In this document: one piece after another, positions 54,936 to 61,795 of the stretch
Numbering within the stretch: position 1 is the stretch's first letter
Layout of the letters: each line of letters starts with the position of its first letter
From: Galbibacter sp. BG1
Lineage (GTDB): Bacteria > Bacteroidota > Bacteroidia > Flavobacteriales > Flavobacteriaceae
Reading direction: 5' to 3'
DNA length: 64,000 nt
Assembly: GCF_013391805.1 (NCBI RefSeq)
Contig: NZ_CP058364.1
Coordinates: 744,501 to 808,500 of the forward strand
Made by a program: the position numbers and the translations under genes
The notes under the pieces: generated by a model
Databases searched by the model: none
The model's input: the letters and a program-made list of their open reading frames with translations, nothing else
Told to the model about the DNA's origin: nothing

Positions 54936-55118
54936 TTATCAATACAATTTATTAAATTAATGAGGGCGAAAATACCACTTTTTTGGAATAATAAAAACCT
55001 GGGGATGTAATTATTGTGGATTTTGTTTCATCTGCGGAGAAATGGGGAGATTTCAACAAAAAATTTGGATTACAGGAGCTATTGTTTCCCGTTTAAACTG
55101 AATAAAAATACCTAAGGA

Positions 55119-56393
55119 CTATTCTTCTTCCAAAACTTTAAGGGAGAGCAAATCTATTTTGGTATTGCTTACTTCCAATACTGTAAATTGATAATTTTCA
55201 ATCATTACCACTTCTCCTTTTGGCGGAATTTCCCCAATTTTGTTTACTATCAACCCTCCCAAAGTTTCATAGTTTTCCCCTTCCGGAAGGTCGAGCCTGT
55301 ACTCTTCATTTAAATAATCTACCTCTAAGCGCGCGGAAAATTTAAATTCATTATCACTTAATTGCTCTTCTATTAAAATCACACTATCGTGTTCATCTTC
55401 AATTTCACCAAAAAGTTCTTCTACTATATCTTCCACGGTCATAATACCAGATGTGCCCCCGTATTCATCTAAAACAACGGCAATACTTTTTCTCTTTTTG
55501 GTAAGCACCTCCAAAACATCACTAATAAGCATGGTTTCTGGAACGTACTCCACTGGCATCATTACACTTTTAATATCGGTCGGGTTTTTAAACAAATCGA
55601 AAGAATGTACATATCCAATAATATCGTCGATAGATCCTTTATAGATAAGTATTTTGGAATACCCTGTTTCCGTAAATATTTTATTGAGTTGATTTAAGGA
55701 TTCGTCATATTCCACTCCTGTAATTTCCGTGCGGGGGATCATTACCTCCCGAGCCTTAACTTCTGCAAACTCCAGGGCATTTTGGAAAAGCTGAATCTCC
55801 GAATCCAAGTTATCTTCTTCGTCTGCGGCTTCCACCTGCTCCGAAATATAATCTCCCAATTCTACCTTACTAAAAGCCAACTGCACTTCGTCTCCTTCGG
55901 TTTTAAAGAAAATTCGCAACACCGCGTCTGAAATCCAAATAATAAATGAAGAAATAAAGGAAAAAAGCACATAGAAAATATAGGCGGGAACAGCAAAAAT
56001 CTTTAAAAGACTATTGGCGTAAATTTGAAAAAATACTTTTGGTAAAAACTCAGCCGTAATTAAAATAACCAATGTAGAAATTATGGTTTGCACCAAAATA
56101 ATATTAAAAGGAAGACTTTCCACGCCCACATAAGCTGGGTATAGATAATCAATTAATAGGTCCCCCATATATATACCATAAACCACAAGGGCAATATTAT
56201 TCCCTACCAGCATAGTGGCAATAAACTTAGAAGGTTTTTTGGTTAATTTAGTAAGAACCTTTGCCAAAATCCCATCTTGTTTTTTCTCAATCTCGATATG
56301 GATTTTGTTGGATGAGAAGTAAGCAATCTCCATCCCCGAAAAAAAGGCGGAAAGTATAAGCGATACAATAATTACAATTATGGCGATTTGCAT
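55119..56393 (-). CDS. CNNM/CorC-type membrane protein (hemolysin family)
   Basis: A 424-residue protein. The DUF21 (CNNM) membrane domain with three or four segments covers residues 1 to about 165, including FSGMEIAYFSSNK. Two CBS domains cover about 205-325 (MIPRTEITGVEYDES, VVLDEYGGTSGIMTVEDIVEELFGEIEDEHD), and the CorC_HlyC domain is at the end. Relatives take part in magnesium or cobalt efflux; the name hemolysin is historical. Gliding protein GldE belongs to the same family, but it usually sits with gldD and ssb, which are not here. The start follows the stop of a small membrane gene directly. Confidence 0.9.
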   Translation of the reverse strand: MQIAIIVIIVSLILSAFFSGMEIAYFSSNKIHIEIEKKQDGILAKVLTKLTKKPSKFIATMLVGNNIALVVYGIYMGDLLIDYLYPAYVGVESLPFNIILVQTIISTLVILITAEFLPKVFFQIYANSLLKIFAVPAYIFYVLFSFISSFIIWISDAVLRIFFKTEGDEVQLAFSKVELGDYISEQVEAADEEDNLDSEIQLFQNALEFAEVKAREVMIPRTEITGVEYDESLNQLNKIFTETGYSKILIYKGSIDDIIGYVHSFDLFKNPTDIKSVMMPVEYVPETMLISDVLEVLTKKRKSIAVVLDEYGGTSGIMTVEDIVEELFGEIEDEHDSVILIEEQLSDNEFKFSARLEVDYLNEEYRLDLPEGENYETLGGLIVNKIGEIPPKGEVVMIENYQFTVLEVSNTKIDLLSLKVLEEE

Positions 56394-56591
56394 CTATTTT
56401 TTGTTTTTTCTTTCAGCAAATTTTTTCCGGTAATACCTTCGGAAAAAGAACATTCCTAAAGATACTACGGCAAAAAACATAAAAAGATATGCTCTATTGC
56501 GGTCTGTATCCCACATTTGCACCACTTCTACAATGGAAATAACAGCCACAACGAGATATACAATCTCAAATATTTTAAAATACTTCATCAT
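56394..56591 (-). CDS. Small two-segment membrane protein, function unknown
   Basis: The start is set at 56591 (MMKYFKIFEI), giving 65 residues; a start at 56621 would add 10 residues. Two hydrophobic segments (about residues 5-23 and 35-52) with a very basic tail (RRYYRKKFAERKNKK). No domain recognised. It abuts the CBS-domain gene with no gap, so the two are co-translated. Confidence 0.7.
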   Translation of the reverse strand: MMKYFKIFEIVYLVVAVISIVEVVQMWDTDRNRAYLFMFFAVVSLGMFFFRRYYRKKFAERKNKK

Positions 56592-56730
56592 AAATTTTAT
56601 AGGAAAATAAATTTTCTTCAATCAAATGTAAAGAAAACTTAGAAATAATTGATTCTTTTAGTTCGTAAGTGATGTCAGAATTTAATCTGAAGCAGACAAT
56701 TTTCTAGAAATACCTTACAGAGTATATGAC

Positions 56731-57408
56731 TTACTGTTTTTCTTTACCCGTTTCTTCAGATTCTTTTACTACTGCAGTACCTGTATTTCCATGAGAACTT
56801 ACTACGGTAAACTCTTTATTAAAGTCTATCCCAACCCCTTTCATATTAAGATCCGGACTGGTAAAAATATAGTTTCCTTCGGTAAATATCCATTGGTTAT
56901 TTCGATCCCAATACAATTGGGGAGCATTAAGGCGTTTACCATCATGGGTTTCCAAAACCACATTGCCTTTCATATCGATAAGCTCTGTATCTATATAAAT
57001 AATCCCATAATTGGCAGAGATGACGCTTTTTTGATTTTTATCGTCGTAAAAATCTACATGCACACCTTTTGGAAATTCCCGGTATGGAAATTCTTGATTG
57101 CTGTAATCTTCATAAACAGGGCCACTTACTACGGCTTTAAGTTTTGTGGAGTCAGTATATTTAAGCACAAAATTTTCGGCTACCCCCACAGGCATCTTAT
57201 TGCGCTTATTGAGTTCTTGGGTTTCACTCAAATAACCTTCGCATGAAAAAAACATTGTCACAGCAAAAACTGTGACAATGTTTGTGAAAATATACTTTAA
57301 ACCTCTATTCGAAGGTTTTGTTATAAAACTTTCCAAGATTAAATGGACTAAATTTAGTTTTCTAAATACCTCGAACCATTTGCTCAAGGTAATTACTTTT
57401 GGTTTCAT
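56731..57408 (-). CDS. lptC: LptC, LPS export periplasmic protein
   Basis: A 225-residue protein. A hydrophobic stretch with a lipobox-like FFSCEGY lies at about residues 40-56, and the LptC beta-jellyroll follows, with YTDSTKLKAVVSGP, FPKGVHVDFYD, and ISANYGIIYIDTELIDMKGNVVL. LptC takes LPS from LptBFG and hands it to LptA. The 40 residues before the hydrophobic stretch are longer than usual, but no later in-frame start fits. The coding DNA for the hydrophobic stretch contains a perfect 13-bp hairpin followed by T7 on the coding strand (57245-57282). It starts 2 bp after the TPR gene. Confidence 0.87.
   Translation of the reverse strand: MKPKVITLSKWFEVFRKLNLVHLILESFITKPSNRGLKYIFTNIVTVFAVTMFFSCEGYLSETQELNKRNKMPVGVAENFVLKYTDSTKLKAVVSGPVYEDYSNQEFPYREFPKGVHVDFYDDKNQKSVISANYGIIYIDTELIDMKGNVVLETHDGKRLNAPQLYWDRNNQWIFTEGNYIFTSPDLNMKGVGIDFNKEFTVVSSHGNTGTAVVKESEETGKEKQ
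57245..57282 (-). terminator. Terminator-like hairpin inside the 5' part of lptC
   Basis: On the coding (minus) strand, bases 57282-57270 and 57263-57251 are exact reverse complements (13-bp stem, loop of 6) and are followed by a run of seven T (57251-57245 region). It lies about 125 nt after the lptC start codon and encodes the lipoprotein signal. The form is that of an intrinsic terminator or attenuator. Whether it stops RNA polymerase is not known, because translating ribosomes could prevent folding. Confidence 0.6.
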
Positions 57409-57410
57409 TC

Positions 57411-58778
57411 TTATAAGTTAGGAACTTTTATGCTTCCACCAACCCAGCAGTTAAAATTAATTATTTTTCCTGCCATATCTGCACTAAAGATATCTTGCTT
57501 GCTTGGCGCTCTTCCTTCGTAACTAGCCGCTGCTTGAGAAGATCTACTACTTAAAGATGGATCAACCTGCCCTGCTTTTCTAGCTACTTGTGCAGCTTTC
57601 CAGTAGATTGCTCTTTTCTCGAAGGTAGTACTACCGCATTCGTTGGCACTGTTGGCATACAAACTTGCGATGATTAAGTATGGAGTACCGTTTGCTGGGT
57701 TTAAATCCAATGCTTGTTGCGCATAGTTTCTAGCCGTTGACTTCTGACCTCTTTTTGCAGCCTTGTTAGCAACATTTGTTAACTTTTTAGACTTTTTGAT
57801 AGGATCTGTTTCCAAATCGATTGACTGCTTGTAAAACTCTAACGCCTTAGAACTGTTCCCTTGCTCTTCGTATAAAGAACCTAAGTAATATTTAGAACTT
57901 GCAGAAGGCTCAATTTTATCTAAGGCCTCCACCAATTTAACGAATAATGGATCTCCAGTACAATCTTTTTCATCCATTCTTCCAGCAGCACTTTTTAACC
58001 AGTTAGCATCGGTTTTATGTGCCTCGAAATTCTTTTGGTAAAGTGGAATCAAATTATCGCAATCTGCCAATTTACCTAATTTAGAATCTACACTACTGCT
58101 TATCTTTTCATAGTTCTCACCATTTTGTCTAGCTGCTGCCAATACTTTCTTTTCTTTGCTAGAAAGGGTACCTTCATCTTCTTTAGGAACCAATTTTACG
58201 ATTGTTTCTCCTAATTCCTGATTTTCTTCAGCAATTTTACCGGTTACAGCATCATAAGTATCAAATACCTCTTGAAGGTCTTTTTTACCCGCATCATGCA
58301 AATCTACCAGAGTAGAGAAGTATAAATAAAGCGCTTTAGGGTTCTTAAATCCATCAGAATCTTCTTTAAAAGCCTTATCCAATAAATTATAAATCTCTTC
58401 GTCTGACCCTAACTTTTGATCATACATTAGCAAAGCCGCATCGATATTGGCATTAGTAACCGTAAATTTCTTTGGAAAATATTCAGGCCCTTTTTTGTAA
58501 ACATCGGTAAGCATTTTAATGTACTTATCCTTATTTGCAGGATCTGATTCAATTTTGTCTTTTAAAATTTTCTCTCCAAATAAAAAAGTAGCATAATGCA
58601 GTTCTGGGCAGTTCTCGTATACCATTTTCCATGGTTCGTAAGCTGCATCATAGTTTTTAACTTTCGCATGTTCGGCAAAAATAGACAGGTTTTGTGGACA
58701 TTCCGGGTTTTGAGCCTGCCCGAAAGTAACAAAAGCAACCCCAAGAACACCAACCAATATTGAAATCTTCTTTCTCAT
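57411..58778 (-). CDS. Secreted TPR-repeat protein
   Basis: A 455-residue protein with a signal peptide (residues 1-22, ending GQAQ). The mature part has several helical repeats; the clearest TPRs are near residues 285-345 (SKYYLGSLYEEQGNSSKALEFYK, ARNYAQQALDLNPANGTPYL). The N-terminal part (AKVKNYDAAYEPWKMVYENCPE) also looks repeat-like. A protein scaffold in the periplasm or at the outer membrane is likely. It is conserved between an outer-membrane protein gene and lptC in Flavobacteriia. It begins 32 bp after the outer-membrane protein gene. Confidence 0.85.
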   Translation of the reverse strand: MRKKISILVGVLGVAFVTFGQAQNPECPQNLSIFAEHAKVKNYDAAYEPWKMVYENCPELHYATFLFGEKILKDKIESDPANKDKYIKMLTDVYKKGPEYFPKKFTVTNANIDAALLMYDQKLGSDEEIYNLLDKAFKEDSDGFKNPKALYLYFSTLVDLHDAGKKDLQEVFDTYDAVTGKIAEENQELGETIVKLVPKEDEGTLSSKEKKVLAAARQNGENYEKISSSVDSKLGKLADCDNLIPLYQKNFEAHKTDANWLKSAAGRMDEKDCTGDPLFVKLVEALDKIEPSASSKYYLGSLYEEQGNSSKALEFYKQSIDLETDPIKKSKKLTNVANKAAKRGQKSTARNYAQQALDLNPANGTPYLIIASLYANSANECGSTTFEKRAIYWKAAQVARKAGQVDPSLSSRSSQAAASYEGRAPSKQDIFSADMAGKIINFNCWVGGSIKVPNL

Positions 58779-58810
58779 TTATTTAATTTTATAGGTTAAC
58801 GTATAATTTT

Positions 58811-60079
58811 TTATCTAATTAAGTTCTTTCTAAACCATTGATCGTTCAAAGATAAACTTATAAAAACATTTACATAATTATCTTGAACTCTTCCTAAATA
58901 AGTGCTTCCGCGTTTCCCTGCTTCCACTCCTATATTAAAGTTAGAAAAACCATTCATTGGTAATCCTAAACCAAAAGACATGCCAAAGTCGTGCACGGGC
59001 ACATTATTTACTACCAAGCCAGTTCGCTCATTCTTTAAACCAATTCGGTAAGTGATTCTTTTCCAGTAGCTTGCATAAGTATTGTAATCTGGAACCCAAA
59101 AAGCTCCAGCAGAAAATCTTTCTCCATCTTCATAAGAACCATTTACTGGATTTACAAAATCGTTTCTAAACTCACTGCTATTGGTTATTTCGTACTCAGC
59201 TCCAACAAACCAAGTATATTTTTTACCCACACCTAAACCAAAACCATAAGATTCTGGCAAATGCAAGTATGTGGAATTTAGCCCCAATGCCGCCAAATCC
59301 ACTTCTTCCGTAACCCTTGGAATATCTATACCGTTAGAATTTCCTGCCAATGTAGATATTGTTCTGGAGTTACTGGATGTAATTTTTGTTGCCGGGGTGT
59401 ACAAGATAGAAGACTTCAATCCTATATTCTTGGTTAAATCGGCATCGTAATTTAATGAAAAATTGAAATCAAATCCACTATATTCCGAGTTATCTTGCAC
59501 TCTCGAGCCATATTGCACCCCTTCTGTGTATTTTACACTTTCATTTTCAACTTTTCCGAAGTTAAAGTTACCCCTAGCACCAATGCTAAAGTTATTCAGG
59601 AAATTATACCCCAAGGAAAAGTATGCCTTATTAAGTCCTCCTTCACCTTCATACCTGCTTAATTGAGCAGGGGAGATATCCTCGTCGAGAGACTGTACCG
59701 CATACCCTACAGATGTGTATGGCAAAACCCCAAAGCTCATCCCTAGATTATTGCCTAAAGGAATTCCAATCGCTAAATAATCAAATGTAACATCTGAAGC
59801 ATTTTCACTAGACTCATCTGTCTTTAAAGAAAGGGAATTGTAACTGGCACCAGCTGTAAACGTGGTTAATTTTAACTTCCCCAGCGAAGCCGGGTTTTGA
59901 AGGTTTAAGTGAATACTATCTGTATAAACACTTATCCCTCCCATCATTCTGTTTTCGGCCAACCCTTTAAATCGTTGGTCTCCTATACCATAAAAAGAAT
60001 ATGGCGACACACTTCCTTCCTGCGCAAAACTGTAACTACACATAAAAAATACAGCTACAATAAAAATCTTTTTAATCAT
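58811..60079 (-). CDS. Outer-membrane beta-barrel protein, FadL-like
   Basis: A 422-residue protein with a signal peptide (residues 1-19, ending YSFA). The mature start SPYSFYGIGDQRFKG and the later NLQNPASLGKLK are reminiscent of FadL/OmpP1-type barrels, and alternating strands with Gly, Tyr and Asn follow to the end (NVFISLSLNDQWFRKNLI). The ligand is unknown. Its start codon lies directly after the coaX stop, and it precedes the TPR gene, so it is part of the coaX operon. Confidence 0.82.
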   Translation of the reverse strand: MIKKIFIVAVFFMCSYSFAQEGSVSPYSFYGIGDQRFKGLAENRMMGGISVYTDSIHLNLQNPASLGKLKLTTFTAGASYNSLSLKTDESSENASDVTFDYLAIGIPLGNNLGMSFGVLPYTSVGYAVQSLDEDISPAQLSRYEGEGGLNKAYFSLGYNFLNNFSIGARGNFNFGKVENESVKYTEGVQYGSRVQDNSEYSGFDFNFSLNYDADLTKNIGLKSSILYTPATKITSSNSRTISTLAGNSNGIDIPRVTEEVDLAALGLNSTYLHLPESYGFGLGVGKKYTWFVGAEYEITNSSEFRNDFVNPVNGSYEDGERFSAGAFWVPDYNTYASYWKRITYRIGLKNERTGLVVNNVPVHDFGMSFGLGLPMNGFSNFNIGVEAGKRGSTYLGRVQDNYVNVFISLSLNDQWFRKNLIR

Positions 60080-60808
60080 TTAGTGTTTGTTGAGTTCTAA
60101 AATATGATTAACTCCCTCTACGAGAAAATTAGAATGGGCAAATATGCTACTTTTTAATCTTTTAGACAAAAAATGACTATCACCGCCTGTTAAAATAACT
60201 GTTAAATCTTTAAATTTTTCTCGATATTGTGTTATTGTAGCGTCAATTTCATTAACCGTTCCGTTCAAAACACCAGAAATAATACAGCTTTTTGTGCTAT
60301 TTCCTATAAAATCATCGATTTCAAAAGAATCTATTAAAGGCAAATTTGCGGTAAAAGTATTTACGGCTTTGTAACGCATTCTAATCCCTGGGGAAATGGC
60401 TCCGCCCTTATATTTTCCTTCAGAAGATAGAAAATCGAACGTAATGCAGCTCCCGGCATCAATCACTAGACAATTGGTATGTTTGTAGGCATAAAATGCT
60501 GCAGTTATTAAGGCTATTCTATCTACCCCCAAAGTTTCTGGAGTGGCATATTCATTTATAAATGGCACTTTAGATTGAGTGGTCAATGACTTTAAAGGTG
60601 CAAAAACCGCCAAAGCTTTCATGTATTTCTCCGGTAATTTCCCCACGGAAGAAACCATGGTTCGCTTAATTTCTGGATACTTTTGAAAAATTTCTGAAAT
60701 ATTTTTTAAAAAATTCTCTTCAGGAACTTTTAGAACCTGCAAAACCTCATCTCTCTTGAAGACAGCTACTTTGATAAAAGAATTTCCTACATCTATTATT
60801 AAATTCAT
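60080..60808 (-). CDS. coaX: Type III pantothenate kinase
   Basis: A 242-residue enzyme of the ASKHA fold that phosphorylates pantothenate, the first step of CoA synthesis. The phosphate loop is IIDVGNSFIKVAVF (residues 4-17). The central motif is VIDAGSCITFDF (near residue 115), followed by GGAISPGIRMRYKAV. PROMOTIF 3 is LTGGDSHFL. It has monovalent-cation-dependent type III features and no similarity to CoaA. It heads the cluster of envelope genes on the minus strand. Confidence 0.95.
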   Translation of the reverse strand: MNLIIDVGNSFIKVAVFKRDEVLQVLKVPEENFLKNISEIFQKYPEIKRTMVSSVGKLPEKYMKALAVFAPLKSLTTQSKVPFINEYATPETLGVDRIALITAAFYAYKHTNCLVIDAGSCITFDFLSSEGKYKGGAISPGIRMRYKAVNTFTANLPLIDSFEIDDFIGNSTKSCIISGVLNGTVNEIDATITQYREKFKDLTVILTGGDSHFLSKRLKSSIFAHSNFLVEGVNHILELNKH

Positions 60809-60860
60809 CCTTAATTTTTAAAGTTGTAAATTTACAAAACCGATTTTTTTAAAAAATGTT

Positions 60861-60890
60861 TTGCAAATATTAAATTTGCATCTATATTTG
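60861..60890 (+). promoter_or_regulatory. Promoter of tRNA-Phe
   Basis: TTG (60861-60863), 19 nt, TATATTTG (60883-60890) is a textbook Bacteroidetes promoter. It ends 19 bp before the tRNA. Confidence 0.85.
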
Positions 60891-60909
60891 CACCCGCAAT
60901 CAAGCAACT

Positions 60910-60985
60910 GGTGCCTTAGCTCAGTTGGTAGAGCAAAGGACTGAAAATCCTTGTGTCCCTGGTTCGATTCCTGGAGGCACCACCA
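60910..60985 (+). tRNA. tRNA-Phe (GAA)
   Basis: A 76-nt tRNA with encoded CCA. The acceptor stem GGTGCCT/AGGCACC is perfect, the D-arm GCTC/GAGC and the anticodon arm AAGGA/TCCTT are paired, and the loop CTGAAAA gives anticodon GAA. The T-arm is CCTGG-TTCGATT-CCTGG, in which the middle position pairs T with T. A one-base mismatch in the T-stem is unusual and may be a trace of events at this locus, because an exact repeat starts at tRNA position 62 (60971). A terminator follows at 60993-61024. Confidence 0.95.
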
Positions 60986-61135
60986 CTAAAAGCCCGATTC
61001 CATTTTTTGGTAATCGGGTTTTTTGGTTTTTGTAACTTTCCAAAATGAAAACCCTTTATATTCTTTTTAGCCAATCAGCAAACCAGTTTTACACAGGAAT
61101 GACCTCTGATTTGGAGGAAAGATTAAAAAAGCATC
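60971..61135 (+). repeat. 165-bp direct repeat, copy 1
   Basis: Bases 60971-61135 are identical to 61361-61525 (offset 390 bp). This copy holds the last 15 nt of tRNA-Phe, the terminator, and the first 30 codons of the GIY-YIG gene. Confidence 0.97.
60993..61024 (+). terminator. Terminator after tRNA-Phe
   Basis: CCCGATT (60993-60999) pairs with AATCGGG (61012-61018), extended inward by CCA/TGG with one bulge, followed by six T. Confidence 0.85.
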
Positions 61136-61329
61136 GGGCAGGAGCCTACAAAAATGCATTTACGAAGAAAGCAAAAGACTGGGAAGTTGTGTTGAAATAT
61201 CACTGCCTACATACTAAAGACGCTCGATATTTGGAGCAATTTATAAAAAGGATGAAAAGTAAAAAATTCATATCTAAAGTAATCAATGATCCCGAAATAT
61301 TAACAAGCATCCTACAAAATAGATTTTAG
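61045..61329 (+). CDS. Small GIY-YIG nuclease-family protein
   Basis: A 94-residue single-domain GIY-YIG protein. The family core is seen as LYILFSQSANQFYTG (the GIY and YIG strands as YIL and YTG), the catalytic arginine in DLEERLKKH, and the catalytic glutamate in YLEQFIKRMKSKKF. All key residues seem present, so it may cut DNA. Length fits the UPF0213/URI-like group. It lies 59 bp after tRNA-Phe, past the terminator. Its stop codon (61327-61329) is followed 2 nt later by a tRNA 3' remnant and a second, truncated copy of its own 5' end. The role is unknown; a tRNA-site homing or transposition nuclease is one possibility. Confidence 0.88.
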   Translation: MKTLYILFSQSANQFYTGMTSDLEERLKKHRAGAYKNAFTKKAKDWEVVLKYHCLHTKDARYLEQFIKRMKSKKFISKVINDPEILTSILQNRF

Positions 61330-61331
61330 GT

Positions 61332-61375
61332 GTGCCCCTGGTTCTCCCGATGCGTCGGGACTGGAGGCACCACCA
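61332..61375 (+). pseudogene. tRNA-Phe 3' remnant interrupted by a 16-nt hairpin
   Basis: GTGCCCCTGGTTC (61332-61344) matches tRNA-Phe positions 44-56 at 12 of 13 bases. TCCCGATGCGTCGGGA (61345-61360; stem TCCCGA/TCGGGA) then takes the place of the five bases GATTC of the T-loop region, and positions 62-76 including CCA follow exactly (61361-61375). There is no 5' half, so this is not a working tRNA. Confidence 0.85.
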
Positions 61376-61525
61376 CTAAAAGCCCGATTCCATTTTTTGG
61401 TAATCGGGTTTTTTGGTTTTTGTAACTTTCCAAAATGAAAACCCTTTATATTCTTTTTAGCCAATCAGCAAACCAGTTTTACACAGGAATGACCTCTGAT
61501 TTGGAGGAAAGATTAAAAAAGCATC
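61361..61525 (+). repeat. 165-bp direct repeat, copy 2
   Basis: Exact second copy of 60971-61135, joined at its right end to unrelated sequence (from 61526). It includes a second copy of the terminator at 61383-61414. Confidence 0.97.
61383..61414 (+). terminator. Second copy of the tRNA-Phe terminator
   Basis: Identical to 60993-61024; it would end transcripts that read through the GIY-YIG gene. Confidence 0.75.
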
Positions 61526-61563
61526 AATATCATTCTTCATTCAATCGAGCATCAACCCAGTAA
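61435..61563 (+). pseudogene. Truncated GIY-YIG gene copy
   Basis: The first 30 codons are identical to those of the gene at 61045. After 61525 the sequence departs and the frame runs 12 more codons (QYHSSFNRASTQ) to a TAA at 61561. The catalytic Arg region is kept but the Glu-containing half is lost, so it is a remnant. Confidence 0.85.
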
Positions 61564-61795
61564 AAAAGCCTAATGCGTTCAACCTAAGACCTTTTACATC
61601 GAATTCAGAACAAAAAAAATTTATAATTTATTCTTTCTATAACATTATTATATGAAAATTATATATACATTTGCGCGCTTTTTAGGAAAGATAACCTTCT
61701 AAAATTCAGAATATAAGGATCTATTTATTTTAAAAAGTCACCGAATTTTAATATATTTAATAGAGAAAATAAAACCTACTTAAGTACTACAGCAT
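61564..61795. other. Gene-free region before the LVIVD lipoprotein
   Basis: AT-rich stretch with no gene seen. It contains a -7 type box TACATTTG (61666-61673) that could start the downstream lipoprotein transcript with a leader of about 115 nt; no clear -33 TTG is present. Confidence 0.4.

Noticed and set aside
55119-56393. Naming the CBS-domain membrane protein GldE
   Set aside because: The fold is shared by many CorC/CNNM proteins and gldD, ssb or mutY, the usual gldE neighbours, are not adjacent.
60910-61563. Integrated prophage or genomic island att site at tRNA-Phe
   Set aside because: The tRNA 3' repeat is only 390 bp apart, and no integrase, excisionase or phage gene lies between or beside the copies.
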